Shown piece by piece: positions 19,272 through 30,000 of a DNA stretch of 64,000 nucleotides. The stretch spans positions 1,302,001 to 1,366,000 of the forward strand of contig NZ_CP065800.1 in NCBI RefSeq assembly GCF_023206215.1, given 5' to 3'. A program made the translations under genes and the position numbers. The notes under the pieces were generated by a model. The model was given only the letters and a program-made list of their open reading frames with translations. It searched no databases and was not told the origin of the DNA. This DNA is from Butyrivibrio fibrisolvens. GTDB lineage: Bacteria; Bacillota; Clostridia; Lachnospirales; Lachnospiraceae. The stretch's first letter is position 1, and each line of letters opens with the position of its first letter.

Positions 19272-20686
19272 ATGGGGTTCAGTTCAGCGATTTTTTTGTT
19301 TATATTTTTACCAATCGTTGTATTGGTGAATTTGGTCATCAAAAGGGAGTTCAGAAGTGCTTGGCTGGTTTTGAGCAGTGTGTTTTTTTACGCATGGTCA
19401 CAACCTAAATTTCTGCTACTAATATTTGCCATTATAGTGATAGATTATGCGTGTGCACTTCTTATTGCCAAAGACATTTTTCCCAAAATTATTCTTACAA
19501 CTTCTGTTGTTCTAAATATTTCTGTATTGATGTATTTTAAATATTCAAATTTTGTTATAGGTATGATCAATGACCTTTTTAGGAGTGATATTCAGCTTTT
19601 GAGTATTATATTGCCGATGGGGATTTCGTTTTATACATTTAAAGGGATATCATATCTTTCAGACGTGTATAGGAAACAGGTTGAAGCAGAAAGAAACATT
19701 AACAGATTTTCGGCGTATATTATCATGTTCCCACAGATCATGTCTGGTCCTATTGATTCCTATGGAAGGTATAGTGATTCGCTTAAAGAAGACCTTGTTA
19801 CGTTAGATTGGCTTTACGAGGGTGCAAAGCGTATGGTATTAGGATTATCACAGAAAGTGATAATTGCTAACACGTTAGGAATAATAGTTGATGATATATG
19901 GTCCAAAGGAGCTGGATCTATATCATGGCAGCTTGCATGGCTTTGTAGCATTTCTTATTCTTTGCAAATATATTTTGATTTTGCAGGATATAGTAATATG
20001 GCAATAGGTATCGGCAAAATGCTGGGATATGAATTTTCGGAGAACTTCAATCTGCCATATATGTCGAAGAGCATAACTGAGTTCTGGCGTAGATGGCATA
20101 TGTCATTGGGTGAGTGGTTTAAAAAGTATGTTTATATTCCATTAGGTGGAAATAGAAAAAGTAAGATAGGCGGATATATTAATCTTTTAGTTGTCTTTTT
20201 GCTAACCGGTATATGGCACGGTGCGGCATGGACTTTCATTATCTGGGGGCTTCTTAATGGAATATTACGAATTTTAGAGAAAGGTTTACATGAAAAAGTA
20301 ATACAAATATCGATTTCAAGAAGGATTAAAGATTTCATAGCCCATGTATATTTGATCTTAGTTGCCAATTTTGCTTGGGTACTGTTCAGGGCTCCGGATA
20401 TTAAACAGGCATTTATTTTTTTAAATCCATGTTTGGAAAAATGAGTTCATCGTCATGTGGAATATCTGTTTATGAATACTTAGATAAATGGAATATTTTT
20501 ATTATAGTAGTAGCGGTCGTTTTTAGTACTTCTTTACCGAAGAGATTGATTCGGATAATAAAAGGATACTTAAATAAGAATGTATTATCTGTTGCCAGAG
20601 ACATATGTTTGCTGCTTTTGCTACTATTATCGATTATGGAAGTAGTTACTAGTACATATCAGTCTTTCATATATTTTCATTTTTGA
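19272..20686 (+). pseudogene. MBOAT family O-acyltransferase (AlgI/DltB-like), frameshifted
   Basis: The first 390 codons encode a normal MBOAT protein: many helices, the pattern FWRRWHMSLGEWFKKYVYIPLGG and the catalytic His in TGIWHGAAWTF. The frame then ends at 20444, while the missing C-terminal 80 residues continue in another frame to 20686. Adding one T to the T7 run at about 20418-20426 gives AFIFFKSMFGKM and a continuous 471-residue protein, the usual family length. The family moves acyl groups across the membrane with a periplasmic SGNH/DHHW partner, here the adjacent disrupted gene. The site is either a true mutation or a sequence error. Confidence 0.85.
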
Positions 20687-20705
20687 TTATTGGGAGGAAG
20701 GCTAA

Positions 20706-20784
20706 TTGTTTGAAAGAATTGAAAGAAAAATATTCATAGTTTTATTTTTTATGATATTGCTTTTGCCTGCCTTGTTTTTTAATA
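20706..20784 (+). pseudogene. 5' fragment of DHHW/AlgX-like acetyltransferase gene, cut by an insertion sequence
   Basis: From a TTG start 10 bases after GGGAGGAAGG, this encodes a cytosolic stub and one membrane anchor (FIVLFFMILLLPALFF) before the inserted element. Joining base 20784 to 22562 keeps the frame and restores FNKKEGVISASENRSLAPFP, the expected start of the extracytoplasmic domain. The gene follows the MBOAT gene by 19 bases, as in other O-acetylation pairs. Confidence 0.82.
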
Positions 20785-22553
20785 ATAGGTAATTGCGAAA
20801 CTCGCCGTGCGCGTTCGCAATCTTGAATTTAAACAAGGAAGAATTCATGCAGAGCATGAATTCTCTGATACAAAATGTGAACCGTCAGTTTTAGGCGCAC
20901 TTTAATAAGCATATGGCTTCATGAAGTTGGTAAGTCCTACGCGATTAGAGGTTTTGCACTACGTATATATTCATGGTGTTTGATTTTGTCAGCGAGAACG
21001 ACGGTGATGAGCTGAGTGATACCTGCAAGGATAAGGTCGGCATGCAAGGTTTTTTTCATTTTGTGTGCGACGCCCTGCTAAACAAAGATAGTCTTTCATA
21101 TGATTGATATCTCTTTCGACAGCAGTCCTGATTTTATAAGTATTGTTCCATTCTTCGGTACCGCGAAGTACTCCTGGATAGGCTCGTAGATTCTTTTCGG
21201 GATAAATATGTATCATACGACCGCAGGAAGAATCGGTACAAGGGTTATCGCATTGGCACTCTCGATGTTGCTTGCCGGTAGATTTATCGTAAACATATTT
21301 GATTTTTGGACAGACAAATTTGAACCTTACTAAACCATTCTTACTTGAAGATTTACCATCGGATTTCATCGGAAGTGAGTCATCATTAGGACAACAGGGT
21401 ATACCGTCAGCATTTACTTTGCAATCAGGATATTTGATTCCTGCTCTACTGTTTAAAGGTATATATGCTTTTGAAAAATGTTTATCTGTTCCAAAAGTAT
21501 CACCTGTAAGCAGTTGTTTATACAGAAGAGTTGAATCAAAAGCAGCATCGCCCAAAAATGTTTTGGGATTGATGAGCGGATGTTTTGAAAAGAAGTCCTG
21601 AAGTGTGGGAATGAGAAGTTTTGCGTCATGAACACATTTATCTTCGTCAGGTGAATCAGATTTCTTTTCAACAATGATATCCGGGTGAGATGCCAAAAAG
21701 TCTTTGTTGTAAAAAGAAATATGTCGGACAATTCCCAGGCCGTTTGTCACAATGCCAAACTTGAAAACGTAGCAGAAATGGCCGTTGATATATAACTGTT
21801 TGATTTCAGGATTGGCAGAAGCATGAGAAGGCATCAATCCATAAGCTGCCTTATAGGGATCATAGGATTTATAAAAACCCATTGCTTTGGCATATGCCTT
21901 AAGCTGTTTGATGATCCTGTTAGCATACTTGGGATTGTTTTCAGTGACAAAGGCTTCAATCCCAGAAGAATCAAAGATGGTCATGTTGGCTTTTGCAGAA
22001 TCAATAGCCTGACAGATAGGCTCGGTAATATCGACGAGCTTATCAAAAACAAGCTGTAAGTCATCCAGAAAATCTTGCTTAAAGCGGGTTATTTTAGAAG
22101 CATCAGGAACTTTGGTAAAACCACAGAATTCACGAAGTGGCTTCGAGTATGCAAGAAAGACCAGTAGAAGCTGATCTGTGGGGATAGTAAAAATGCGTTG
22201 GATAATTAAAGCCCAGAGCATAGCTTTTAATGGGTATTTACGGGATCTTCCCGTTGATGCATAGAAATGCTTTATAAAAGAAAGCGGAATAATTTCATCA
22301 AGGTCGATATGGTTTTCTAATAGAGACAAAAACGCAGGCTTGTCATTTTCAAATTTATCTTGGCAATCTGCATAGATATCAGCCAAAGAAAGCTGTTTAT
22401 ATGGTATCATATATATCAGAATAACTCCTTTCTTGGTATTGGTCAGTGGTTTCTCGTCAATTCTATTGTACCATATCCGGTGAGGGGTTATTCATTTTTT
22501 ATAGAGCAAAAGTGCCGTATTTATGCGGCTTTTGGCGTTTCGCAAACGCCTAT
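20785..22553 (-). mobile_element. Complete insertion sequence, DUF772/DDE_Tnp_1 type, 1769 bp
   Basis: The ends match as imperfect inverted repeats (left ATAGG...TTGCGAAAC, right GTTTCGCAA...CCTAT). They are flanked by an exact 8-bp direct repeat TTTTAATA (20777-20784 and 22554-22561), the target duplication. The element lies in the DHHW gene with its transposase on the - strand. Removing it with one repeat copy restores an open 382-residue frame, which confirms both boundaries. I cannot assign it firmly to the IS4, IS5 or IS1182 branch by eye. Confidence 0.85.
20937..22410 (-). pseudogene. DDE transposase of the inserted element, C-terminal frameshift
   Basis: It has an N-terminal DUF772-like region (YPLKAMLWALIIQRIF, PDASKITRFKQDF) and a DDE_Tnp_1 catalytic core: TIFDSSGIEAF near residue 145, LGDAAFDSTLLY near 292, and TAVERDINHMKD near 440 for the final Glu. 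A Cys-rich insert lies around residues 340 to 400. The frame as read stops at 20989 with an unlikely Arg/His-rich tail. Removing one base from the A7 run (21050-21056 on +) gives NEKTLHADLILAGITQ and a stop at 20937, a 490-residue protein. The copy is probably inactive if the base is real. Confidence 0.8.
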
Positions 22554-24039
22554 TTTTAATAAAAAAGAGGGGGTTATTTCTGCTTCCGAGAATAGATCTT
22601 TAGCTCCTTTTCCCAAGTTTTATAATGCTGACGGGACATTTAATCTGGATTATCTTCAAGATGTTGAAGTGTGGTTTAACGACAACTTGGGCTTTAGAGA
22701 TTATCTTGTAGAAGCGGATGCACTTATAAAATACTATGCGTTTGACAGATTGAATGGTATGAGACTTGGTGTAAATGGAGAATTGACTCCTTTTTATAGC
22801 TTGGCAGATTATCAGCATACAAACCTGTTAGATGAAGATGGGTTAGATGAGGTTACTGATTCTTATCAGACAATTTATGATTATTTGGATAGCCTTGGAA
22901 TTCAGGTTTACTATATCCAGTGCTGGGACAAGCAGACTATTTATCCTGAGCAATATCGTAATACAATACAGGTTTTAAATGATTATTCTATGACAGACCA
23001 GGTAGAGAGAGCTTTACTAGATAATACTGATATAGATGTGGTTCCAATAAAAGAAACTTTAATTAGATTAAAAGATAAGTATAATATCTTTGGCCCCTGG
23101 ACTGAACCATGGCATTGGCTTTGGCGCGGCGCTTTTGTTGGATATACTGAACTAATAACAGAGATTAACAATGAAAATAATAACAAGTATTATGCGTTGT
23201 GCGAAAATGATATGAATATAGATATTAAAGATGTTGGGCTTACTTATTATGGCTATATTCATCAAACTGATGAGGAGGAAGTATTAACTTTGCGTGACCC
23301 TCATGCAGTATTAAGACCTATTCAATATATGCCAGATGAGAGCTGGGGGGGACATGCAAAATATTTTGTGAATAATTCAGTTGATAACGAAGATACGATA
23401 CTTGTTTTGGGAGATAGTTACTTCCACGACTATGGCGTAATTTATTGTTTGGCTGAAAGTTTTCACACTACGATAATGTTTAATGGTTCAGCAGCGACAA
23501 ATGATCATCTGATTAAAATTATAGATACATATAAGCCAGATATCGTGGTTTTTGAGAATGCTGAAAGATGCAATTATAGATTTTCTGAAGCAGTTGGAAT
23601 TGCAAATGATATAACAAGCCATGTGCTGTAAAATGGTCAAGATATCTTGTTTCGTTCTGAGAATAGGAATTCAGAACAATACACTATAAATGGCTTTTCG
23701 TACAGAGAAGATGAACCTACTTGGACAGAGGGTAATGAAGCGTCTTTGTTTGTTTATGCTAATGGCTTTGATATAAATGCTGAAGCAAAAATTGTATTGG
23801 ATATAGCAGATGTTTATAATAAGCAAAGTATTAAACTGCTTGTTAATGGTCAGGAAATATATCAGGCTGAGTCTGTTTCAGAAGGTGAGCATATTGAAGC
23901 TGTTTTTGATTTCCCAGATACTAATATGATAACTATTTCAATTCTTTTAGATGATGCTATTTCTCCTTTTGATATCGGAGAAGGTAGAGATTTACGAGAA
24001 TTGGGTATACAACTTGAGAAAATATGTATTTATCAATAA
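22554..24039 (+). pseudogene. 3' part of DHHW/AlgX-like acetyltransferase gene with a C-terminal glycan-binding-like domain after an in-frame stop
   Basis: After the insertion the frame continues to TAA at 23629-23631. It contains WFNDNLGFRDYLVEADALIKYY, GPWTEPWHW and LVLGDSYFHDYGV; the GDS-like nucleophile and DHHW-type layout fit periplasmic acetyltransferases working with MBOAT proteins. The same frame is then open to 24039 and encodes a beta-rich domain ending DDAISPFDIGEGRDLRELGI, like C-terminal modules (DUF7024-type) of surface-glycan proteins. The TAA may be a nonsense mutation in a once longer protein; a separate short gene from TTG 23647 lacks a ribosome site. Either way the locus is broken by the upstream element. 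Confidence 0.75.
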
Positions 24040-24329
24040 GGGGGTATTGAGTGACAGCTATGGGCTTGGCCAGCGACGATTTGTTTTTGAAATGCAGGCG
24101 CCAGATACTTGGATTTTCTTGTGTCTAGAAATACATGTGCAGATTCTTTATGCTTTTTTGATGGAGGAAATTTAGAGTGGATCTAACACTACGGTACGTG
24201 TGCCAGGCGTTCATATGTCTTAGATATGCAATAGGTCAAAGCTAGAGAGAAAAATCAAAAGTCCACAATATCAAGAAAAGGAAAGGAAAAGTGGTGTATT
24301 CGGATTAGAATGCATCATTCAAATCAAAA
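24040..24329. other. Intergenic stretch with probable IS-end remnant
   Basis: Bases about 24046-24105 resemble 29799-29870, the left edge of the integrase/ATPase element remnant: TTGAGTGACA then GGCCAGCGACGATT against TTGAGCGACA then GCTGGCGACGAATT, both followed by TGCAGG. I infer a lost element end. The remaining bases hold GGAAAGGAAAAG before the next start and nothing else I recognise. Confidence 0.35.
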
Positions 24330-25934
24330 ATGGATAGAGCATGGATTAATTTGAAAAATGTTTTGGCAAAATGGATAAAAGATAATAAAAATGTATTGTT
24401 AATAGCGCTTATTGCAGGATTTGTTTGTCATATTTATGGTATTACCAATATGCTTGGTGGGGACGATCGGATTTTAAATTATTACACTGGTAAACCTACA
24501 ATTGAACAAGCTTTACAGAGAGCTAATTCAGGAAGATGGTTGGCTTCAATAGTAGAATTGGGACTTGGGTGGTATAAGAGTCCAGTTGTTACTGGCTTTT
24601 TGACAATTATAATTATGGCGTTTTCTGCTATTTTTTATTCTGAAATATTCGGTATCAAAGATGATCTGAAAAGAAGTCTTGTGGCAATTGTATTTGAAGT
24701 TTTTCCTGCTGTTTGTGTATTTATTACTCTTGCACCTGATACATTTTCATATGGTGTTTCTTTTTTAGCATGCAATCTTGCAATGTATTTGCTTGTAAAG
24801 TCTTCAAAAATGAAAACAATAATATGTGCTATAGGTGTTTTGTTTTTGGGATTGTCTTTATGGTTACCTAATATTTCAGCTGTATTGATGACTTTGATTT
24901 ATTATGTATTATACCAAATTCTTATTGAACAAAAAGAAAGTGGTATGATTGCCTTTTTTTATTAAAAAAGCATAGTAGTAATCCTGATTTCAGGTCTATT
25001 GTATTATTTAGCTAATATAGTAATAATTAGTGTTTGGCATATTGAATTAAGTGATTATCAAGGTGCATCAGATGCTATTACTGGTAAATTTGTAGATAAT
25101 ATATTGATTGGAGCTTTGTATTCATTATTTAAGACTTGGAAACATAGTTATGAGTGGATGTATATGTTACCACAGTTAAAGATTACATTGATCGTGTCTT
25201 ATATCGTTATAGGGTTTTCAGTTGTATATCTTTGGATAAAAAATAGAATCCATAAAAGGATACAAATTACAATAATCATATTGGTTTGTATTATATGTAT
25301 ACCATTTGCCTTAAGTCCGATGCCGCTTATTTCATGGTCCTTTAAATGCCGTGCACAGCATTGTATGGGGTGGGTGATATTACTGACAGGAACTATTGTT
25401 TTTGGTTCGCAATTAATACATATGTGTAGTAGGGGAGCTTTTATAAGAATGATAATTGTTATAAATCTCTCCCTTCAGGTGTATGGCTTTTTCCTTTATG
25501 ATCAAGTTGAGTACTACAATATGTCGTATGTATGGGAAAAGGATAAAACTTTTTGTACAAGAATATTATGTAGGCTGGATAGCATGGAAGAATTTGATTA
25601 TGATAAATCAGTATATTTTTTAGATACATATGACTTGGATTATGAGAATAGTAATACAATTTTGGCTTATGATTGGAATTTGTATATGAACATTACAAAT
25701 TCTACTACGAATCTAACCGGCGGTAATACTTCATATAAGGCACATATAAAAAATTTTGAAGGTGTAGTATTAAAAGATCCTTCTCAAGAAACGATTGATA
25801 AAATAAACAATTCGGAATTGGTACTATTAAGTGAAAAGCTTGATGAAGGTGAATTTGAAATTGTCCAATTTGATACAGATACATTTGTTATATTAGTACA
25901 TCATACAGCATCACCATCCTGGGAGTTTAGTTAA
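24330..25934 (+). pseudogene. GtrII-like glucosyltransferase domain membrane protein with in-frame stop
   Basis: Two stretches in the same frame (24330-24962 and 24966-25934) together give about 534 codons, almost the exact length of the intact GtrII-like gene at 12.5 kb. The N-terminal loop has LGGDDRILNYYTGKPTIEQA and RANSGRWLAS, whose DD and GRW motifs are typical of GtrII-like enzymes. Helices continue through both parts. A TAA at 24963-24965, after a T-rich stretch, interrupts the middle. Without readthrough the product lacks the second half of its membrane domain and is probably inactive. It would have glucosylated a surface polymer from a lipid-phosphate donor. Confidence 0.8.
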
Positions 25935-26041
25935 AATGGATGTTGCTGTATAGTTAAACTTGATAATTTATATAAGTATATCTTGGATTATAGGTAACCG
26001 TATGGAAACACATTGGTACCGTGTATCATTAACTTGATGAT

Positions 26042-26962
26042 TTGTTTGTGCTTTTTTATATAACGCATGTTCCGACTTTTATTTTGATGAGTGGTTATCT
26101 GTATTCGAAACATACAATTACTCATGATTTTTCTTATCAATTACGCAGATTGTTGAACTTGATTATATGCTCCATTGAATATGTTATTATCATTGCGTTT
26201 TTAAGAAACTTACTTCGTATGTATTAAGTAATTGATAGGACGTTTATGGATGAGGTTTTTTTATCAGTTCATAATATGTGGTATTTTCCGGTACTAAGTA
26301 TATCTATTATGCTTTATGAGATGCTACAAAAAATACCTGCCAGGATGGGAGGCATTTTTGAATTTTCTACAGCGATGATCGCTTTATTTTTGTTATTCAA
26401 AAATCCATCGATTGGTAAGATGTTGGTTTATGTATTGATTTTTTTAGCGGGAACAAGATGGACAATAAACAAACGAAAGGCAATATTAAATATAGTAATA
26501 GACGCATTAATACTGTTTTTTGTTGTGTTTTATGGACACTTTGTCGGTATGAAGAGCGAGGGTAGTAGCGGAATTGAATTGATAATTCGTATGGTTATTA
26601 CCTTTCTTGGCGCAGGTTTGATACCATCCATTATGTATTTGCTTCTTGTTAATCAAAGTGTGTCTATTCAATTACATAAAAGAGTTTGTCATGAAAATGA
26701 GAAAGACTTTAGCAATTTATCAGGGAATATTTATATAGATAAATGCCTTAAATATATATCGCGCAATAGTCAGATTTTCTATTTTTCACAGTTTTTAGTT
26801 ATTGCTATAGTGGAATCTCTTCGTTCGGTAGGCTTATTTGGATTTTTAATAGGACATGCGTTATTATATACGGTGATGTGTTTTGGTATTGCTTTTTTGA
26901 GTTCTCTTTTTATGGATAAATGCAAAATTGCAAACAGAGTATTGATCAATCCTTTAAAATAG
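26042..26962 (+). pseudogene. Acyltransferase-3 (OafA-like) gene, N-terminally truncated and with in-frame stop
   Basis: The frame opens inside the family pattern HVPTFILMSGYLYSK, which in the intact relative at 34.7 kb lies about 40 residues from the start; no start or catalytic N-terminal His segment remains upstream. A TAA at 26225-26227 interrupts the same frame, which then resumes with VHNMWYFPVLSISIML and about eight helices to 26962. The family O-acetylates sugars at the membrane. With the front missing and a stop in the body, this copy is dead. Confidence 0.78.
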
Positions 26963-27022
26963 AATAAATAATCTTACAATATAGAGAAAGGTTGCATCGG
27001 ATCAGATAGATGCTGTAAATAT

Positions 27023-28061
27023 ATGAGAAAAAGAGTAAACATTTTATATCAATGCGATAATAATTTTACTTTCATGACAGGCGTATCATTTGCATCATTA
27101 GTAATTAATGCTTCGTGCAATATTGATTATTATGTGTATGTCCTTACCCCTGACATGTCTGAGGAGAATAGAAAAAAGTATTATCAGATAGTGAGTCAGT
27201 ATCCGGACAAAAATATAATATTGGAGTTCTTATCTGTCGCTGAGTGTCAAAAAGAGGTTGAATCTTGGGGAGTTCCTTCACATAGAGGTTCTTGGGTTAC
27301 GTATTACAAGCTTTTTGTTGCAAGACTGTTTCCGGAAGATAGCGGTGTAGATAAGATCATCCATATTGGGGCAGATACATTGGTAACAGGTTCATTGGAA
27401 GGGCTCGTTGATTTTGAAGGTATGCCTTTTGCAATGAATTGGAGCGAAAATCATCGCTATGGACACTATCCAAGAAAAGCTCATAATTGTGTGGCAGAAA
27501 TGGGAAATGGTTTATTTTAATCTGCCTGAGTGGAGAAAACATGATTGTGAGCAGCGCATAGTCCAGCATGTGAAGAAATATGGCGATATATATGGAAGCA
27601 AGGATCAGGGTATATTATTATGTACGGTGTTTATAGATGAGTATGCTCAGCTTCCACTAAAATACAATATTTATGGCATGACATACTACTTTAATAAGTT
27701 CAATCGAAGATTATTTAATAATGCTCCTGTTATATCTAAAAATGAGATAGATGATGCTTATTCTAATCCGGAGATTATTCATTTGGCATGAACTTTTTTG
27801 TATAGACCATGCGAAGCTGATAGCTTGGATAAATTATATGATATGTGGTGGGATTATTGTGACCAGTCTCCATGGAAGGGCATGAAACCATTAGAGGGAC
27901 AGCCTGATCTTGGAGTACCAGAAAGATTTTTTAGAAATCTGTTTAAGGTATTACCATGCCAATTAGCTGCAACATTATATGTTTTGGCACGCCACTGGAG
28001 TGGAAATGTTGCATGGGTTTATTTAAGAATAGGCGATATGATTGCTGGTCGCCAAGTGTAA
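27023..28061 (+). pseudogene. GT8 family glycosyltransferase with one frameshift and one nonsense codon
   Basis: The first part carries the GT8 start (VNILYQCDNNFTFMTGVSFA) and IIHIGADTLVTGSLEGL, where DxD is replaced by GAD. The frame breaks near 27500, where the other frame gives MVYFNLPEWRKHD. A TGA at 27789-27791 falls in HLA-stop-TFLYRP, where the family has HxAG; a single change from GGA would explain it. The final part (DSLDKLYDMWWDYC) ends at 28061. A cytosolic retaining sugar transferase for the surface glycan is expected, but this copy is inactive. A second GT8 gene, also broken, lies at 40.4 kb. Confidence 0.8.
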
Positions 28062-28119
28062 CTCATGAAGTGAAGATTAGTGATTGATTCGGATAGAGTT
28101 TGATTGTGAGGTTTCAGTT

Positions 28120-29709
28120 ATGCACAGGACATACAAGTCTGTTTTTTTGTCTTTCTTAATTTGGATTATTTTGTTTATATCTATAATTATTTTTCAGAAA
28201 AAAATTCTGATTACTGCTTTGTTTTGGGGAACTCTTGTTTGGACAGGCGTTCTTTGCTCAAAACACAGTATTATTCAGAATGTATGTATCGAGAGAATTG
28301 AGATGAGAGATAAGTTTATTATTCTTGTGAATATTATTCTTGTTTCTATTCTTTGTATTGCTCCTATGGATCTTTCTCCCTTATGGAACGGAGAAATTCC
28401 GGATCATAGAAATCAGTATGAATTATTAGCGGATGCTATACTAGAAGGTCACATAGATATAAGATATGACGATTATGATGTCCGTTTGGAACAGATGGAG
28501 GATCCCTATGACCCAGATGCCCGCAGGGAACAGAACATTCAATACCATTGGGATCATGCATTCTACAAAGGTCATTACTACATGTATTTTGGTGTTGTTC
28601 CGGTTTTTCTTTTGTTTATACCATACAAAGTATTATTTGGGACGTCATTAATTACATTTCATGCTACACAGATTTTTGTCTTTTTTTCCATTGTTGCAAT
28701 TTTTTTGCTGTTTTATTTGCTCGCAAAAAAGTTTTTTTCTGGTATTTCATTAGGGACTTATTTATTCACTACAAGTGCTTCCGCTTGTATTTCATTTGGA
28801 TATTGCACACAGGCTCCTGCATTGTATTGCACTGCTATTTCTAGTGGATTTTGTATGATGCTTTGGAGTTTTATATGTTTTTTTAAAGCTGTGTATTATG
28901 AATATAAAGAATCAAGGCAAGTGCTCTTTGCAGCGCTAGGAGCGTTTTTGGGAGCGCTGGCATTTGGGTGTAGACCGCCAATAGCAATAGCTAATATTTG
29001 TGCCATTCCGCTTGCAATTACGTATGCAAAAAATTATAAAGGAAAGCATCTTGTGAGGAACTATATCATAATATCACTTCCTTATATGAGTATTGGTGCA
29101 CTCCTCATGCTTTATAATTATGCTCGATTTCAAAATCCGTTTGAGTTTGGGCAGACATATCAGCTAACATGTGCAAACCAATCAATGTATGCCGATTTTT
29201 GGGCGCAATTTGATCTTATAAAACAAATAAATCTTGGTTTTAAGCAGTTCTTTGAATTGGGAGAGGTTACGAAGAGATTTCCATATCTAAACTATGGAGG
29301 ATATTTGGTGACGTATCCGCTTATGTGGCTATTGATACCTTTCTTTTCCCAATTCGAGGTGAGGAAAGCATTAAAAAAAGATGAACTGGGATTATGGATG
29401 TTTTTTTCTATATTAACAGTTGCTTTGACGACTTTTGCATCAATACAGTGGGCTCCTTTTATGATAGAGAGATATAGGTTGGATGGATATTATATAGTAT
29501 CTATTATAGCGTTTATGTGTATTGGATATAAGCTTAAGACAACTGATTACTGTTGCAAAACAGCGCAGATTGTAGAAATAGTATGTATCTGTTCTATATT
29601 ATTTTCTATTTTATTATTTTTTAGACCATTTGATGCAAATTTTGCGATTCTTTATCCAGAAAAAGTTGATGAAATTAAAAGGATTATATTTAACTTCTTT
29701 CGTAATTGA
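28120..29709 (+). CDS. Polytopic membrane protein, probable GT-C glycosyltransferase
   Basis: The ATG at 28120 (MHRTYKSVFLS) has GTGAGG 8 bases upstream and is preferred over an in-frame codon at 28084. The protein has 529 residues and about 11 helices. The large first loop contains PDHRNQYELLADAILEGHID, then YHWDHAFYKGHYYMYFGVVP, features of a GT-C-like family in Firmicute surface-glycan loci. It is intact although all its neighbours on both sides are broken, which suggests continued selection. The reaction is unassigned. Confidence 0.72.
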   Translation: MHRTYKSVFLSFLIWIILFISIIIFQKKILITALFWGTLVWTGVLCSKHSIIQNVCIERIEMRDKFIILVNIILVSILCIAPMDLSPLWNGEIPDHRNQYELLADAILEGHIDIRYDDYDVRLEQMEDPYDPDARREQNIQYHWDHAFYKGHYYMYFGVVPVFLLFIPYKVLFGTSLITFHATQIFVFFSIVAIFLLFYLLAKKFFSGISLGTYLFTTSASACISFGYCTQAPALYCTAISSGFCMMLWSFICFFKAVYYEYKESRQVLFAALGAFLGALAFGCRPPIAIANICAIPLAITYAKNYKGKHLVRNYIIISLPYMSIGALLMLYNYARFQNPFEFGQTYQLTCANQSMYADFWAQFDLIKQINLGFKQFFELGEVTKRFPYLNYGGYLVTYPLMWLLIPFFSQFEVRKALKKDELGLWMFFSILTVALTTFASIQWAPFMIERYRLDGYYIVSIIAFMCIGYKLKTTDYCCKTAQIVEIVCICSILFSILLFFRPFDANFAILYPEKVDEIKRIIFNFFRN

Positions 29710-29711
29710 CT

Positions 29712-29804
29712 CTTGGTGAGATTGATTCTGTTGCTATACCTTGTATTATGACATATGATGAAATTGTCTGCCTCTTTGATTCAAGTGATATGGGGAATTG
29801 TTGA
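29712..29804 (+). pseudogene. Short C-terminal fragment of an unrecognised protein, related to 47141-47335
   Basis: An open stretch of 30 codons ends at TGA 29802-29804 and reads CIMTYDEIVCLFDSSDMG. It closely matches CTMTYDENVFLFDSNDIG in the fragment at 47.2 kb, and the DNA is alike over about 65 bases. I do not recognise the parent gene. It is cut by the element remnant that starts at about 29799. Confidence 0.55.
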
Positions 29805-29922
29805 GCGACACGCTCTGGGCTGTGCTGGCGACGAATTATTTTCGAGTGCAGGCTCAGCCCATGCGACGCTTTATAATACTGCCGACATCCTGTCACCTGT
29901 AGATGCGACGAATTCGTAGCTT

Positions 29923-29976
29923 TTACTTTAGGATTGGTATACCTATCCTAAAGTAAAGGCCATGAAATTCATGGCC
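29923..29976. terminator. Two adjacent hairpins at the end of the element ATPase gene
   Basis: TTACTTTAGGATTGG pairs with CCTATCCTAAAGTAA (14 of 15 positions, loop TATA, 29923-29956). It is followed at once by GGCCATGAA/TTCATGGCC with a 1-base loop (29958-29976). They lie just past the stop of the - strand ATPase fragment and probably end its transcript. Confidence 0.5.
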
Positions 29977-30000
29977 TGAAGCTTGAAAACTAAATAATGA

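Noticed and set aside
23647..24039. Independent small gene starting at TTG 23647
   Set aside because: It has no ribosome site, the frame continues directly from the DHHW gene after one TAA, and the domain is of a type found at C-termini.
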